The notes under the pieces were generated by a model that had not been told where the DNA came from, searched no databases, and saw nothing but the letters and a program-made list of their open reading frames with translations. The position numbers and the translations under genes were made by a program. Source: Leptospira sp. (GTDB lineage: Bacteria > Spirochaetota > Leptospiria > Leptospirales > Leptospiraceae). Taken from it: DNA of 41,299 nucleotides. Below, piece by piece: positions 29,864 through 38,397 of this stretch (positions are counted from its first letter, which is position 1; each line of letters begins with the position of its first letter). The stretch lies in assembly GCA_020831715.1 (NCBI GenBank), contig JAFIGA010000174.1:1-41299 (forward strand). Direction: 5' to 3'.

Positions 29864-31987
29864 TCATTCATCCAAATAATCCAATTCTTGCTTTTCTTTA
29901 ATAAAAAAATGAATATCAGCTACATCCAAAATTAAAGCGATCTTACCATCACCCAAAGTTGTAGAGCCACCTATTCCTCGTATTTCTTGAAATACTTTCG
30001 CTAGGGGTTTTATCACAGTCTGAAATTCACCATACAATCTATCAACAACCAATCCAAATTTTTGGCCTTGGTATTCGGTGATTACAATATTCTCTCTATC
30101 ACCGGGGTTTGTTTCCATGTGAAAAAATTCATCCAGTCTTACAAAAGGCAATATTGAACCTCTTAGGTTGAAAAATTTCCCGGTTGTTGACTTGGTCTTT
30201 AAGTCTTCTTTGAATTCAACGCATTCTCTAACCATATCCAAAGGTATGACATATAAATCCGGTCCCGCCCCCACCAAAAAGCCATCAATGATAGCTAATG
30301 TGAGTGGCAGACGTATTAAAAATTTTGTGCCTTTTCCCGGTTCACTTTTTACTTGAATAAATCCTCTAAGGGACTCTATGTTTTTTTGCACAACATCCAA
30401 GCCAACGCCTCTACCGGATATGTTGGATACTTTCTCTGCCGTAGAAAATCCTGCATGAAAAAGAAGTCTTTCGATTTCTTCATTAGATAAGGACTGACCT
30501 TCCGGCACTATACCCTTCTCCCATGCTTTCTTGAGAACTTTTTCGTGATTTATTCCTCTACCATCATCCCATATTTCAATGACAATAGAGCCTGTATCAT
30601 GATAGGCATTCAAGTGGAGATTCCCTTCGGGATTCTTTCCATTCTTTAAACGTTCTTCCGGTGTTTCCAATCCATGGTCAATTGCGTTTCTAACGATATG
30701 AACCATGGGATCGGCAAGTCTCTCCATCACAGTCTTATCCAATTCAGTGTCTCCACCTTGTATATGGAGAAGAACTTTTTTATTTAGATCATTTCCCAGA
30801 TCACGAACAATCCTATGATACTTATTGAAGTTATCCCCAATGGGAACCATTCTAAGTTTGAGAGATATTTCTCGAATCTCATGAATTAAACGACTAACAG
30901 AATGAAGAGATTCCAATAAAACTGTATCTTCTTTAGTTTGGAGGAGTTGACTTAAATTGGCTTCTGATACAACTAATTCACCCACTTTGTTTATCAGATG
31001 ATCAATTCTATTGGAATCGACCCTTAAAGTGGAGCTGACTTGATTGACCTTGGATTTTGTTTCGGTTCCTTCAGAGGTGGATTTTTTTTGAGAACTTTGG
31101 AATATTGGCAAACCTTGGAATGCTTCGAGAATTTGTATCAGTTCATCTTGGTCGATGCTTTCCATTTCTCTGAATACATTCCCCAAGAAAATTTCATCCT
31201 CCGGAAGGCTTTGTATATGCTCTTTTACCTGAGTTAGGCTAGGGTGGGGAGGTAGAACCAAAATACTGGAATCGAATTCTAAAAATTCGAATACTTTCTT
31301 TACCTCTTCCAAAGTAGCATTGGACTTGAATTTTATTTCGAATCCTAGGTGGCTATGTTCCGGATTCAAATCTTTCCAATCCGGGAGCTGTTGAATGATA
31401 GTCTTTATAAATAAGATATCTCCCAATGTTTTTAAGTATTTGATAAATGACATTGGATCGAGAGCATTTATGAAGTTATTTTGATTCAATCGGATTGAGA
31501 TGTGAAAGTATGGATTGTGAAAATGTGTATCCTCTGTACCATGAGAATCTTCTTCATAGGTAGTAAGAGATTCTTCTTTTCCAAGTTCTTTCCTTTCTTC
31601 TTTTAGAAATGGTTTAATTTTGGCAAGGATAGCTTTCCCGTTTTCAATCTCTTTCTCGGAAACCTTGTTTTCATAAACTTGTTGCTTAATAATTAGATTT
31701 AAATAGTCTTTGGATTTTAGCAATTGTTCAATTAATGCCTTATTGGAACGAATTAAACCTGATCTCATCTGCTCCAATAGATTCTCTAAAACATGTGTAA
31801 ATTCAACAATCCAATTGAAGCCAAACATTCCGGCAGAACCTTTAATGGTATGAGCTGCTCGAAATATAGCATTGAGAGATTCCGGATTGTCTTGATCTGT
31901 TTCTAAGGAAAGTAAGGTCTCCTCCATAGTAGTCAGTAATTCATCTGACTCTTGGAGGAAAGCATCCATTATTTCATCTAATTCCAT
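29864..31987 (-). CDS. cheA: Chemotaxis histidine kinase CheA
   Basis: The 707-residue kinase begins with an Hpt domain (AAHTIKGSAGMFGF, phospho-acceptor His46). A middle domain (about 155-245, FHISIRLNQNNFINALDPMS) has the look of the response-regulator-binding P2-type region found in some CheA groups. The dimerisation domain, LRVDSNRIDHLINKVGELVV, is followed by the ATPase (DPMVHIVRNAIDHGLE, DDGRGI, SGRGVGLDVV) and a C-terminal CheW-like domain (QKFGLVVDRLYGEFQTVIKP). It receives signals from the MCP and phosphorylates CheY and CheB. Its start overlaps the STAS gene stop in TAATG, and MCP follows 30 bases downstream. Confidence 0.96.
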   Translation of the reverse strand: MELDEIMDAFLQESDELLTTMEETLLSLETDQDNPESLNAIFRAAHTIKGSAGMFGFNWIVEFTHVLENLLEQMRSGLIRSNKALIEQLLKSKDYLNLIIKQQVYENKVSEKEIENGKAILAKIKPFLKEERKELGKEESLTTYEEDSHGTEDTHFHNPYFHISIRLNQNNFINALDPMSFIKYLKTLGDILFIKTIIQQLPDWKDLNPEHSHLGFEIKFKSNATLEEVKKVFEFLEFDSSILVLPPHPSLTQVKEHIQSLPEDEIFLGNVFREMESIDQDELIQILEAFQGLPIFQSSQKKSTSEGTETKSKVNQVSSTLRVDSNRIDHLINKVGELVVSEANLSQLLQTKEDTVLLESLHSVSRLIHEIREISLKLRMVPIGDNFNKYHRIVRDLGNDLNKKVLLHIQGGDTELDKTVMERLADPMVHIVRNAIDHGLETPEERLKNGKNPEGNLHLNAYHDTGSIVIEIWDDGRGINHEKVLKKAWEKGIVPEGQSLSNEEIERLLFHAGFSTAEKVSNISGRGVGLDVVQKNIESLRGFIQVKSEPGKGTKFLIRLPLTLAIIDGFLVGAGPDLYVIPLDMVRECVEFKEDLKTKSTTGKFFNLRGSILPFVRLDEFFHMETNPGDRENIVITEYQGQKFGLVVDRLYGEFQTVIKPLAKVFQEIRGIGGSTTLGDGKIALILDVADIHFFIKEKQELDYLDE

Positions 31988-32361
31988 TAATAGAATCCTT
32001 TCTTTCTGCCGTATGCGAATAGGAATGTTTCTTTTTGTGATTTATTCAACCGGATTGGATCTCCAAAAAATCCCATAAGGCCATACAACTCGATTGCTTC
32101 AATCACTGCCTCAGAGTGGTTAATGAAATTGACAGAAAAATGATTTCGCAAAAATTCCAGCTTCAAAGCAATCAACAACTGAATAGCGGCTGTATCTATT
32201 CGGGTGACTTGAGAGAGGTCTAAATTAAGAGTTAATTGGGTTCGATCTTTTTGAAACAATTTATTGAAATCATTTTTTAGTTCTGAAACCGAATAGATTG
32301 TAAACTCGCCAACTAAGGAAATATCCACCGAGTTATCTGATTCAGTTTTCTTAATTTCCAT
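31987..32361 (-). CDS. STAS-domain protein in the chemotaxis operon
   Basis: The 124-residue STAS domain reads FTIYSVSELKNDFNKLFQ, LNLDLSQVTRIDTAAIQLL and later FINHSEAVIEAIELYGL. The usual phospho-acceptor Ser is replaced by Thr57 in DTAAIQ. Genes of this type sit in chemotaxis operons of several bacteria, but what they do there is less well known than for sigma-factor control. It starts one base after the cheY stop and overlaps the cheA start. It is distinct from the STAS protein at 19953. Confidence 0.85.
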   Translation of the reverse strand: MEIKKTESDNSVDISLVGEFTIYSVSELKNDFNKLFQKDRTQLTLNLDLSQVTRIDTAAIQLLIALKLEFLRNHFSVNFINHSEAVIEAIELYGLMGFFGDPIRLNKSQKETFLFAYGRKKGFY

Positions 32362-32362
32362 T

Positions 32363-32728
32363 TTATCCCAACATCTTCTTGATTGTGTTAACCAGTTCTT
32401 CCGGATTGAACGGTTTGGTTAGCCATGCTCTAGCACCTGCTGCCAATCCTTCTTTTTTCTTTTCTTCTTGGGATTCTGTGGTCAACATGATAATCGGAGT
32501 GAATTTATTGCTGGGATCTTCTTTTACTTTTTTAATAAATGTAATTCCATCCATATTAGGCATGTTCATATCCGATACTATTAGATCTACCTTTTCGGTT
32601 TTTAATTTATTGAGTGCATCGACTCCGTCAATTGCCTCCACCAATTCAAACTGCGCAGTCTTTAAATGCACCGACACAATTTTACGAAATACGGCTGAAT
32701 CATCTATGATTAATATTCTTTTACTCAT
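32363..32728 (-). CDS. cheY: CheY-like response regulator
   Basis: This 121-residue single receiver has Asp9 and Asp10 for metal binding, phospho-acceptor Asp53 in VSDMNMP, Thr83/Thr84 in MLTTES, and Lys105 in LTKPF. The position equivalent to CheY Tyr106 is Trp102 (RAWLTKP). Its place directly before STAS and cheA supports a role in motor control, but a single-domain receiver of the neighbouring kinase is also possible. A GAGGT ribosome site precedes the ATG. Confidence 0.92.
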   Translation of the reverse strand: MSKRILIIDDSAVFRKIVSVHLKTAQFELVEAIDGVDALNKLKTEKVDLIVSDMNMPNMDGITFIKKVKEDPSNKFTPIIMLTTESQEEKKKEGLAAGARAWLTKPFNPEELVNTIKKMLG

Positions 32729-32736
32729 CTAATACC

Positions 32737-33981
32737 TCATTCCAGGGGAATAAAAATTTCTGTCAATACACAATTGGAAACTTCTTGTGTAGTATGATCT
32801 TTTGCGTTGTGAATGAAAAACAATCCATTGTGCTTGCTCACTATATTTTCTACCATAGTTAAACCAAGTCCCAAGCCAAATTTTTCAATTGCACTTACCG
32901 ATTCATCAGGTGGATGAATTCTAAAAAATGGCTGAGTCACTAATTTTTCCATATCTTGGGGTATTCCCCCATACTCATCATCTCTAAAATCATTTTTCAC
33001 CGAAAGGATTAGATAGCCGTTGTTCACATGTGCAAAAATATCTATATTGCTGGATTCTCTCGAATATTTATATGCATTTAATACAATTTCTTCAATCACC
33101 ATTTGAATTTTGGTTATATCAATCAACACTTTACAATTGGATTTTAATTTGGGAAAATTCATTGTGATATTTTTATTGGACAAATATGGTTTAATCTCTT
33201 CACAGAAGCTTGGTATTTTTTCGGTCAATTCTGTTCCAAGCATGGAGATAAGATTCATTTTGTTTTCAAGCAGATCCGATACATTTGCCAAACCTTTGAG
33301 CATATTCTTAGTGATCTCATTGTTCTCATAAAGAATTTGCATTAGTTCAAGATCAATTGTGACTGAATCCTTATTCACTGAAGAACTGCTCTTGATCATA
33401 TCCACAATTGTAGTCATTGCACCAAAACCGGAGCCCTGAGAAAGAGAAGTTTTTAGATTGTAGATAGATGATTTTTCTGTCGAATCTTTTCCTCCCTTTC
33501 TCAATGTCTCTTTATAATTCAACCATTCAATCTGGCTTCTGAGCTTTTGGTTCTCAACTTGGTTTATATAGCGTTCTATGTTTTTGAGATATTGGTATTC
33601 CAGTGCTTTCTTTACAGAATGAATGAATTGATCATTGTCAATGGGCTTTATGATGTAGTCATAAACTCCATGTTTCATAACATTTATTATTGTATCAGAA
33701 GAATCCAATGCGGTCTGTACTAGAATTACCGCTTCCGGTTGTATCTCTTTTAATTTTGAAATAAATGTTGAGCCATCCATTACCGGCATCATTAAATCTA
33801 CTATAAAAAGAGAATATTCCTGATTTTGAATCATCTCCAAGGCTACTTTTCCATTCTCAGCAACATGAGAATCAACTTTAATTGATTTTAGGATACCTTG
33901 GAGAAGCACTTGGTTTTGCTCCACATCTTCAACAATTAAAACCGGTTCTTTAGGTCTTCTATTCTTATCAATTGTATTCAT
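32737..33981 (-). CDS. Receiver-HATPase hybrid protein
   Basis: The protein is 414 residues. Residues 1-135 are a receiver domain (VLIVEDVEQNQ, phospho-acceptor Asp62 in FIVDLMMP, and Lys in YIIKPID). A helical middle (about 140-265) has no clear H-box with His. The C-terminus is a HATPase domain with IQMVIEEIVLNAYKYSRES (N-box) and FGLGLGLTMVENIVSKHNG (G2). A protein with receiver and ATPase but no phospho-acceptor His would differ from a classical kinase; the His may instead be divergent and missed. It overlaps the sensor kinase stop in ATGA, so they are translationally coupled. Confidence 0.85.
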   Translation of the reverse strand: MNTIDKNRRPKEPVLIVEDVEQNQVLLQGILKSIKVDSHVAENGKVALEMIQNQEYSLFIVDLMMPVMDGSTFISKLKEIQPEAVILVQTALDSSDTIINVMKHGVYDYIIKPIDNDQFIHSVKKALEYQYLKNIERYINQVENQKLRSQIEWLNYKETLRKGGKDSTEKSSIYNLKTSLSQGSGFGAMTTIVDMIKSSSSVNKDSVTIDLELMQILYENNEITKNMLKGLANVSDLLENKMNLISMLGTELTEKIPSFCEEIKPYLSNKNITMNFPKLKSNCKVLIDITKIQMVIEEIVLNAYKYSRESSNIDIFAHVNNGYLILSVKNDFRDDEYGGIPQDMEKLVTQPFFRIHPPDESVSAIEKFGLGLGLTMVENIVSKHNGLFFIHNAKDHTTQEVSNCVLTEIFIPLE

Positions 33982-36527
33982 TGCTCTTTCAAAATTGGAA
34001 ATCTAACTGAAAACTGAGTGAAATTATTCTCAGAATCCACATGTATGCTTCCCTTCATTGCCTCTGTCAAAATCTTTGTTATTGGTAAACCCAATCCTGT
34101 TCCTTGAACTTCAATTTCTGAAGCATTCGGTAATTGGATAAACTTTTCGAAAATTCTTTCTCTATCTTCTTCAGCAATTCCCGAGCCTTGATTCTTAACG
34201 GTAATTTCTATCCACTCGGAATTATCAACTGTAAGAATTACTCCACTAACTTCTATATCGGTATCCTGAGTGGCAAATTTCACTGCATTGGATAAAAGAT
34301 TTAAGAAAATTTGGCGAAGTCTTTTTTCTTCACCCAAAACAGAGATGTTTTCATCGGGATAGGTTGATATTAATCGAAGAGATCGTTTTTCTGCTTGCGG
34401 AATGAGTGATTCTACAGCCAAATTCACCGATTGAAAAATAGGGACTCTATTATTTGCAATCTCCAGTCGTCCTGATTCAACTTTTGACATATCCAATATT
34501 TCATTGATTAGTTTTAATAAGTGGAGGCCCGATTTGTTTATGTAATCCAAATATTTTTTATAGTCAGGGTTATCATCCTCGACCTTAATTAGTTTGGTAA
34601 AACCAATTATAGAATTTAGAGGTGTCCTGAGTTCATGACTCATGTTGGCTAAAAAGTCGGATTTTGCTTTGTTTGCTAATTCAGCCTTTTTCAATGCAAG
34701 CGCCAAATCTGCTGTTTTTGAATCCACTAATTCTTGTAATTTATCTCGATGGAGTTGCAATTCTCGGAGGTTATTTTCTCTGTCAATATAAGCCCCGATC
34801 AAGTGACTTACTGTCTTCATCATGAGTATGTCTTCATCTTGCCACTCTCGACTTGTATCATTGTCGGTTATGAGTAAATAATAGCGGGCATTCATTACGG
34901 TTTTACAGTGAATTGGAAAAAGGATGATCGCATAAGTGTTTTGAAGCTTTAGAATATCCTTAGCAGTTTCGAAATTGTTATTATTTAAATATGATATGAC
35001 CGGAATATTGTTTTTAATGGTATCGTCCCATTCATTGGGAAGATTGAATTCTTGAATGCAAGGAATATTGGATTGCTTTAATGCGGATTTGTAGGGTATA
35101 ATTTTATCTTTATCAGTTGTGTTTGGATCTAGTATTCTTTTATCCATTAATATGCTTGAGCTGCTCAACCCGGCAAAAAGTACAATTTGCTCAAGTGAAT
35201 CTTCGAGTATTAAATTGTCACTATATGGTTGCAACAAAAGTTGAGAAATTGATGCGGTCGCTATTTCGTATTTCAATCGTTTGTTGAAGCTTTTTTCTGA
35301 TTTTATTTCTAGAGTAATATCTCGTTGTAAAGATATAAAATGGGTTATTGATCCCGCAGAATTTTTTATTGGATGTATATTCCACCTTACATAATATGAA
35401 GTTGAGTCTTTTTTGTAATTTACAGCAGTTGCTGAAAAAGTTTCTCCTAACAAAAGAGACTTCTTTAAATTCGCAATCATTGTTTTATCTGTGTCGGGAC
35501 CTTGGAATACTCTAGGTGTTGCCCCTATTAATTCCTCAGTTGAATAACCTGTCATTCGAACAAAGGCATCATTTACATAAAGGATTTCAGGTCCCGGAGA
35601 ATCCAAATTTCCTTCAGTAATAATGATTCCGTCTTCACTTTGTCTAATTGCATTTTCGAATATTTCCAGTTCTTTGCGAATTGAGTATCTTTCCAAAAAA
35701 TATCCAACTACTTGAGATATTCGTTGAATAGATCTATGAAAAAAATGTTGATCCAAAGGTTCATTTTGTAGATCCAACAAAATAAGTCCGACTATTTTGA
35801 ATTTTCTTTTTATCGGAATGATAATGGCAAAATCATTGGCATCATTGATTTTCGAAAATATTTGAAAATCCTTTTGATTTATATTTGAGTTAAATTCACT
35901 CTTGGATATGATATTCTCTTCCCAATCTAATATCTCATCATTTGAAATTCCTTTGTCGGAATATAATTTTATAAAATTGCTCGTGTTATTGGATTTAATA
36001 TCTCCCAATAAATTTCTTTCCAGTGGAAAATAGCTTGCACTGTATGCTATTAAAGACTCTTTTAAAATATTTAGAATTCGAGGCATTTGCTTATGGGGAA
36101 CCGGAATGGGAACTGAAGTCTCAATAAGCAATTTATTAACAGCTGATTCCAGTTTGGTTTTGGTGAGAAGTTGAAATTCTTCACTTTCTTTTGCTATAGG
36201 ATGAAAAATATATAACGCTTTTTCCAGTTCGCTTTTATCATTCAGAATTGGATAGATTTCTATTTTAAAAAATAGAAGATTGGATTCTATCTTCATTGAA
36301 TAGAATATTTTGGAAAATTTATGCTCCCGAAGGGAAAGAATGATATTTCTTATGGAACGAATGTTATCTGAATTTTTGTAAAGGAATTTTCTAATAGAAT
36401 CACCTTTTCTGACTTGATTGGGAAAAGACTTTAAAAATATTTCGTTTGCCTCGATAAAATGTGGACCATTAGCGAAATCACAATCGGTCACTAAAACTGG
36501 GAATGTGATCCCGCCTAAATAATTCAT
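33978..36527 (-). CDS. PAS/GAF sensor histidine kinase
   Basis: This 849-residue protein has no membrane segment. Order: a degenerate PAS (about 1-120); a GAF-like region (about 145-275); a LOV-like PAS (about 290-405; ILYVNDAFVRMTGYSTEELI, VFQGPDTDKTM, THFISLQRDIT); and another GAF-like region (about 420-605). HisKA follows (FLANMSHELRTPLNSIIGF, His about residue 629), then HATPase (RQIFLNLLSNAVKFA, GSGIAEEDRERIFEKF, GTGLGLPI). In the LOV-like PAS the flavin-linking Cys of NCRFLQ is replaced (TPRVFQ), so classic light sensing is unlikely. It overlaps ispH and the receiver-ATPase gene, its probable partner. Confidence 0.9.
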   Translation of the reverse strand: MNYLGGITFPVLVTDCDFANGPHFIEANEIFLKSFPNQVRKGDSIRKFLYKNSDNIRSIRNIILSLREHKFSKIFYSMKIESNLLFFKIEIYPILNDKSELEKALYIFHPIAKESEEFQLLTKTKLESAVNKLLIETSVPIPVPHKQMPRILNILKESLIAYSASYFPLERNLLGDIKSNNTSNFIKLYSDKGISNDEILDWEENIISKSEFNSNINQKDFQIFSKINDANDFAIIIPIKRKFKIVGLILLDLQNEPLDQHFFHRSIQRISQVVGYFLERYSIRKELEIFENAIRQSEDGIIITEGNLDSPGPEILYVNDAFVRMTGYSTEELIGATPRVFQGPDTDKTMIANLKKSLLLGETFSATAVNYKKDSTSYYVRWNIHPIKNSAGSITHFISLQRDITLEIKSEKSFNKRLKYEIATASISQLLLQPYSDNLILEDSLEQIVLFAGLSSSSILMDKRILDPNTTDKDKIIPYKSALKQSNIPCIQEFNLPNEWDDTIKNNIPVISYLNNNNFETAKDILKLQNTYAIILFPIHCKTVMNARYYLLITDNDTSREWQDEDILMMKTVSHLIGAYIDRENNLRELQLHRDKLQELVDSKTADLALALKKAELANKAKSDFLANMSHELRTPLNSIIGFTKLIKVEDDNPDYKKYLDYINKSGLHLLKLINEILDMSKVESGRLEIANNRVPIFQSVNLAVESLIPQAEKRSLRLISTYPDENISVLGEEKRLRQIFLNLLSNAVKFATQDTDIEVSGVILTVDNSEWIEITVKNQGSGIAEEDRERIFEKFIQLPNASEIEVQGTGLGLPITKILTEAMKGSIHVDSENNFTQFSVRFPILKEQ

Positions 36528-37468
36528 TATTGAATCAGATTCTTGGGTAACTTGAAGTTCATTGTGTCTTCTCTAGAACCTGGAAATAATTCTACGGAAA
36601 CCTCCGGAAAATTTTGCTTTAGTTTATTGCATATTTCATCTACAAGTACTTGAGGCGAAGATGCTCCAGCAGTAATTCCCAGAGTTTCAATATTTGTCTT
36701 AACAATATGATTTTCAATATCCAATTCTTCGGGTGAGCCTATTCGAAATGAATTCGGTTTTGTCTTTTGTGCCAATTGTAATAAACGAAGTGAATTCGAA
36801 CTATTATTCGCACCGATTACCAACATTGCATCAACATCTTGTATCATACCTGTAACAGCTTCTTGTCTTTCTGTAGTAGCATAACAGATATCATCTTTTG
36901 CAGGATGTTCCACAAAAGGAAATACTTCTTGGATCTTGTCTACAATTAATTTTGTATCAGCCACCGAAAGAGTAGTTTGCATGAGATAGGTTAAAGGCTT
37001 GTTGGGATCTATTTTGTCTTTTAAGGAATCCACTTCTTCCGGAGACTCTACTAAAAACATGGGTGCCTCTCCCATCGTTCCAATCGCCTCATCATGGCCT
37101 TCATGTCCAATATAAATAAATTGATGAGTATCTTTCATATTTCGAGCTTTTCTGTGAACGCGAGTCACCAGGGGGCAGGTTGCATCACCAATTTTCATAT
37201 TCCTTTGCTTGGCTTCTGACACTACACTAGGGGATACGCCATGAGCACTGAATACAACAGTGGCACCTTCCGGTGCTTCCGAAAGCTCATCGATGAATTG
37301 AATTCCCTTTTTTTTCATGTCTTCAACCACTCTTCTATTGTGAACTATTTCTTTTCTGACATAAATAGGTTCAGCTGTAGTTTCTTGGACTTTTTCAACA
37401 TATGAAATCGCGTATTTTACTCCGGCACAGAAACCTCTAGGATTGGCTAAGAAAACTTTTTTTAACAA
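36527..37468 (-). CDS. ispH: 4-hydroxy-3-methylbut-2-enyl diphosphate reductase IspH
   Basis: The 313-residue Fe-S enzyme makes IPP and DMAPP in the last step of the MEP pathway. The cluster cysteines are visible: NPRGFCAGV (Cys14), GDATCPLVT and DDICYATTER. Other family marks are HNRRVVEDM, FSAHGVSP, YIGHEGHDE, TQTTLS-like MQTTLS and GITAGASSP. The start is a TTG at 37468 that keeps the N-terminus short as usual. GGAGGAG about 10 bases upstream is the ribosome site. Its stop overlaps the sensor kinase start in TAATG, so a housekeeping isoprenoid gene heads the signalling operon. Confidence 0.95.
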   Translation of the reverse strand: MLKKVFLANPRGFCAGVKYAISYVEKVQETTAEPIYVRKEIVHNRRVVEDMKKKGIQFIDELSEAPEGATVVFSAHGVSPSVVSEAKQRNMKIGDATCPLVTRVHRKARNMKDTHQFIYIGHEGHDEAIGTMGEAPMFLVESPEEVDSLKDKIDPNKPLTYLMQTTLSVADTKLIVDKIQEVFPFVEHPAKDDICYATTERQEAVTGMIQDVDAMLVIGANNSSNSLRLLQLAQKTKPNSFRIGSPEELDIENHIVKTNIETLGITAGASSPQVLVDEICNKLKQNFPEVSVELFPGSREDTMNFKLPKNLIQ

Positions 37469-37584
37469 AATGGAAACTCTCCTCCATTCGATTCTATAAT
37501 TTGCAAACTCTGGGGGTCAAACAAAAAAGTTCCCAAGAAACTATCAAGATCTCGTCTCAATACCTGGTTCCTACTTCTTTTTTA

Positions 37585-37689
37585 TTTCGTGGTTCATGTT
37601 TTTCTACCACGAAATACACGAATGACACGAAAAGGAAGAGGGGAAAGAAGTTTTCACGCGAAGCCGCGGAGCCCACGAAGGTGGGAGAA
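37585..37689. repeat. Interspersed repeat copy A
   Basis: 105 bases nearly identical to the core of copy B (one visible difference, GGAAGAGG against GGAATAGG). It holds TTTCGTGG paired with CCACGAAA, then CACGAA words spaced by short steps, GAGGGGAAAGAAG, and a second module starting TTTTCACGCGAAGCCGCGG. Unlike B, C and D it lacks the left part AAACCTTTCGTGCTTTTGG. It is followed by TCTGTGTTGATCGG and GTTAATCTGCGG, words I remember from dispersed repeats in other bacteria. Confidence 0.85.
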
Positions 37690-37859
37690 AAAAATATCTG
37701 TGTTGATCGGCGTTAATCTGCGGCTAAGAGTTTTGGATAGCCACAGTTGGTAGTGGACAACCGGAGTCTGCTGTTTTGGCGGCGGGTTGGGTTTATTGTT
37801 TGGTGTGGGTTTGTATGTCGAGGGAAAGGAGAAAAAATAGCATTTTTCCCCAAACATCC
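37690..37859. other. Non-coding stretch after repeat copy A
   Basis: Apart from the CTGTGT and CTGCGG words adjoining copy A, I see no gene. The sequence is G/T-rich (for example GGCGGCGGGTTGGG) and the ORFs across it are shadows without a ribosome site. Confidence 0.5.
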
Positions 37860-37887
37860 TTGACGGATTTTTCAATTGAAGTATACT
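37860..37887 (+). promoter_or_regulatory. Putative promoter of the small gene at 37912
   Basis: TTGACG (37860-37865) and TATACT (37882-37887) are 16 bases apart, each with five of six consensus bases. The expected transcript start would fall about 18 bases before the ATG at 37912, leaving a short leader with no clear Shine-Dalgarno. Confidence 0.55.
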
Positions 37888-37911
37888 TAATTCCAATTAT
37901 ATTAATCTATC

Positions 37912-38112
37912 ATGATCGATTTCCAAGAATGCAAAGACTTTTTCCATAGAAAATCCATATTTCCCCCCAAATTGGGTGAATACGAAGGTATGTCTGCCAA
38001 GGACTTGTTAGAACTATGCAAGGAACATAGAGATGTAGCTTTGGAATATTCCAAGCGGAACCTAACAGATTCCCTTATGGCAGATCGTATCTATGAAAAG
38101 CAGAAATTTTGA
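37912..38112 (+). CDS. Small unknown protein between repeat copies A and B
   Basis: The product is 66 residues: soluble, charged and mostly helical (MSAKDLLELCKEHRDVALEY). No family is recognised. Support comes from a good promoter match just upstream and amino-acid use typical of a real protein. Against it are its small size and the lack of a clear ribosome site. It sits alone between two repeat copies and is transcribed toward them. Confidence 0.55.
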   Translation: MIDFQECKDFFHRKSIFPPKLGEYEGMSAKDLLELCKEHRDVALEYSKRNLTDSLMADRIYEKQKF

Positions 38113-38183
38113 ATTCTTGCATTTTTTTTTAAATTCTTCTGCAACTCCTCTGAATTTGTCCGGGTGAGGTGTAGAATAGGGTA

Positions 38184-38315
38184 TATAAAACCTGTCGTGC
38201 TTTTGGCGCCTTTCGTGGTTCATGTTTTTCTACCACGAAATACACGAATGACACGAAAAGGAATAGGGGAAAGAAGTTTTCACGCGAAGCCGCGGAGCCC
38301 ACGAAGGTGGGAGAA
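38184..38315. repeat. Interspersed repeat copy B
   Basis: It has the full left part (TATAAAACCTGTCGTGC, TTTTGGCGCC), the inverted TTTCGTGG/CCACGAAA, the CACGAA words, and the second CACGCGAAGCCGCGGAGCCC module shared with copy A. Bases 38211-38315 match copy A almost perfectly. No gene lies between B and copy C. Confidence 0.85.
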
Positions 38316-38346
38316 GGAAGTTGGGTTTGTGGTAAGGGATGGTAGA

Positions 38347-38370
38347 ATTATATAGAACGGACTATATAAT
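38347..38370. repeat. Perfect 9-base-pair inverted repeat
   Basis: ATTATATAG-AACGGA-CTATATAAT lies between repeat copies B and C and is followed by ATTTTTGGG. It could be a weak terminator or a protein-binding site; nothing decides between these. Confidence 0.5.
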
Positions 38371-38397
38371 ATTTTTGGGTTTTGTGGTTGAAAATTG

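Noticed and set aside
33978..36527. Blue-light photoreceptor call for the LOV-like kinase
   Set aside because: The adduct-forming Cys is missing, so light sensing by the standard LOV mechanism is not supported.
38164..38355. 63-residue plus-strand ORF across repeat copy B
   Set aside because: It lies wholly in repeat DNA, is Arg-rich and has no family resemblance.
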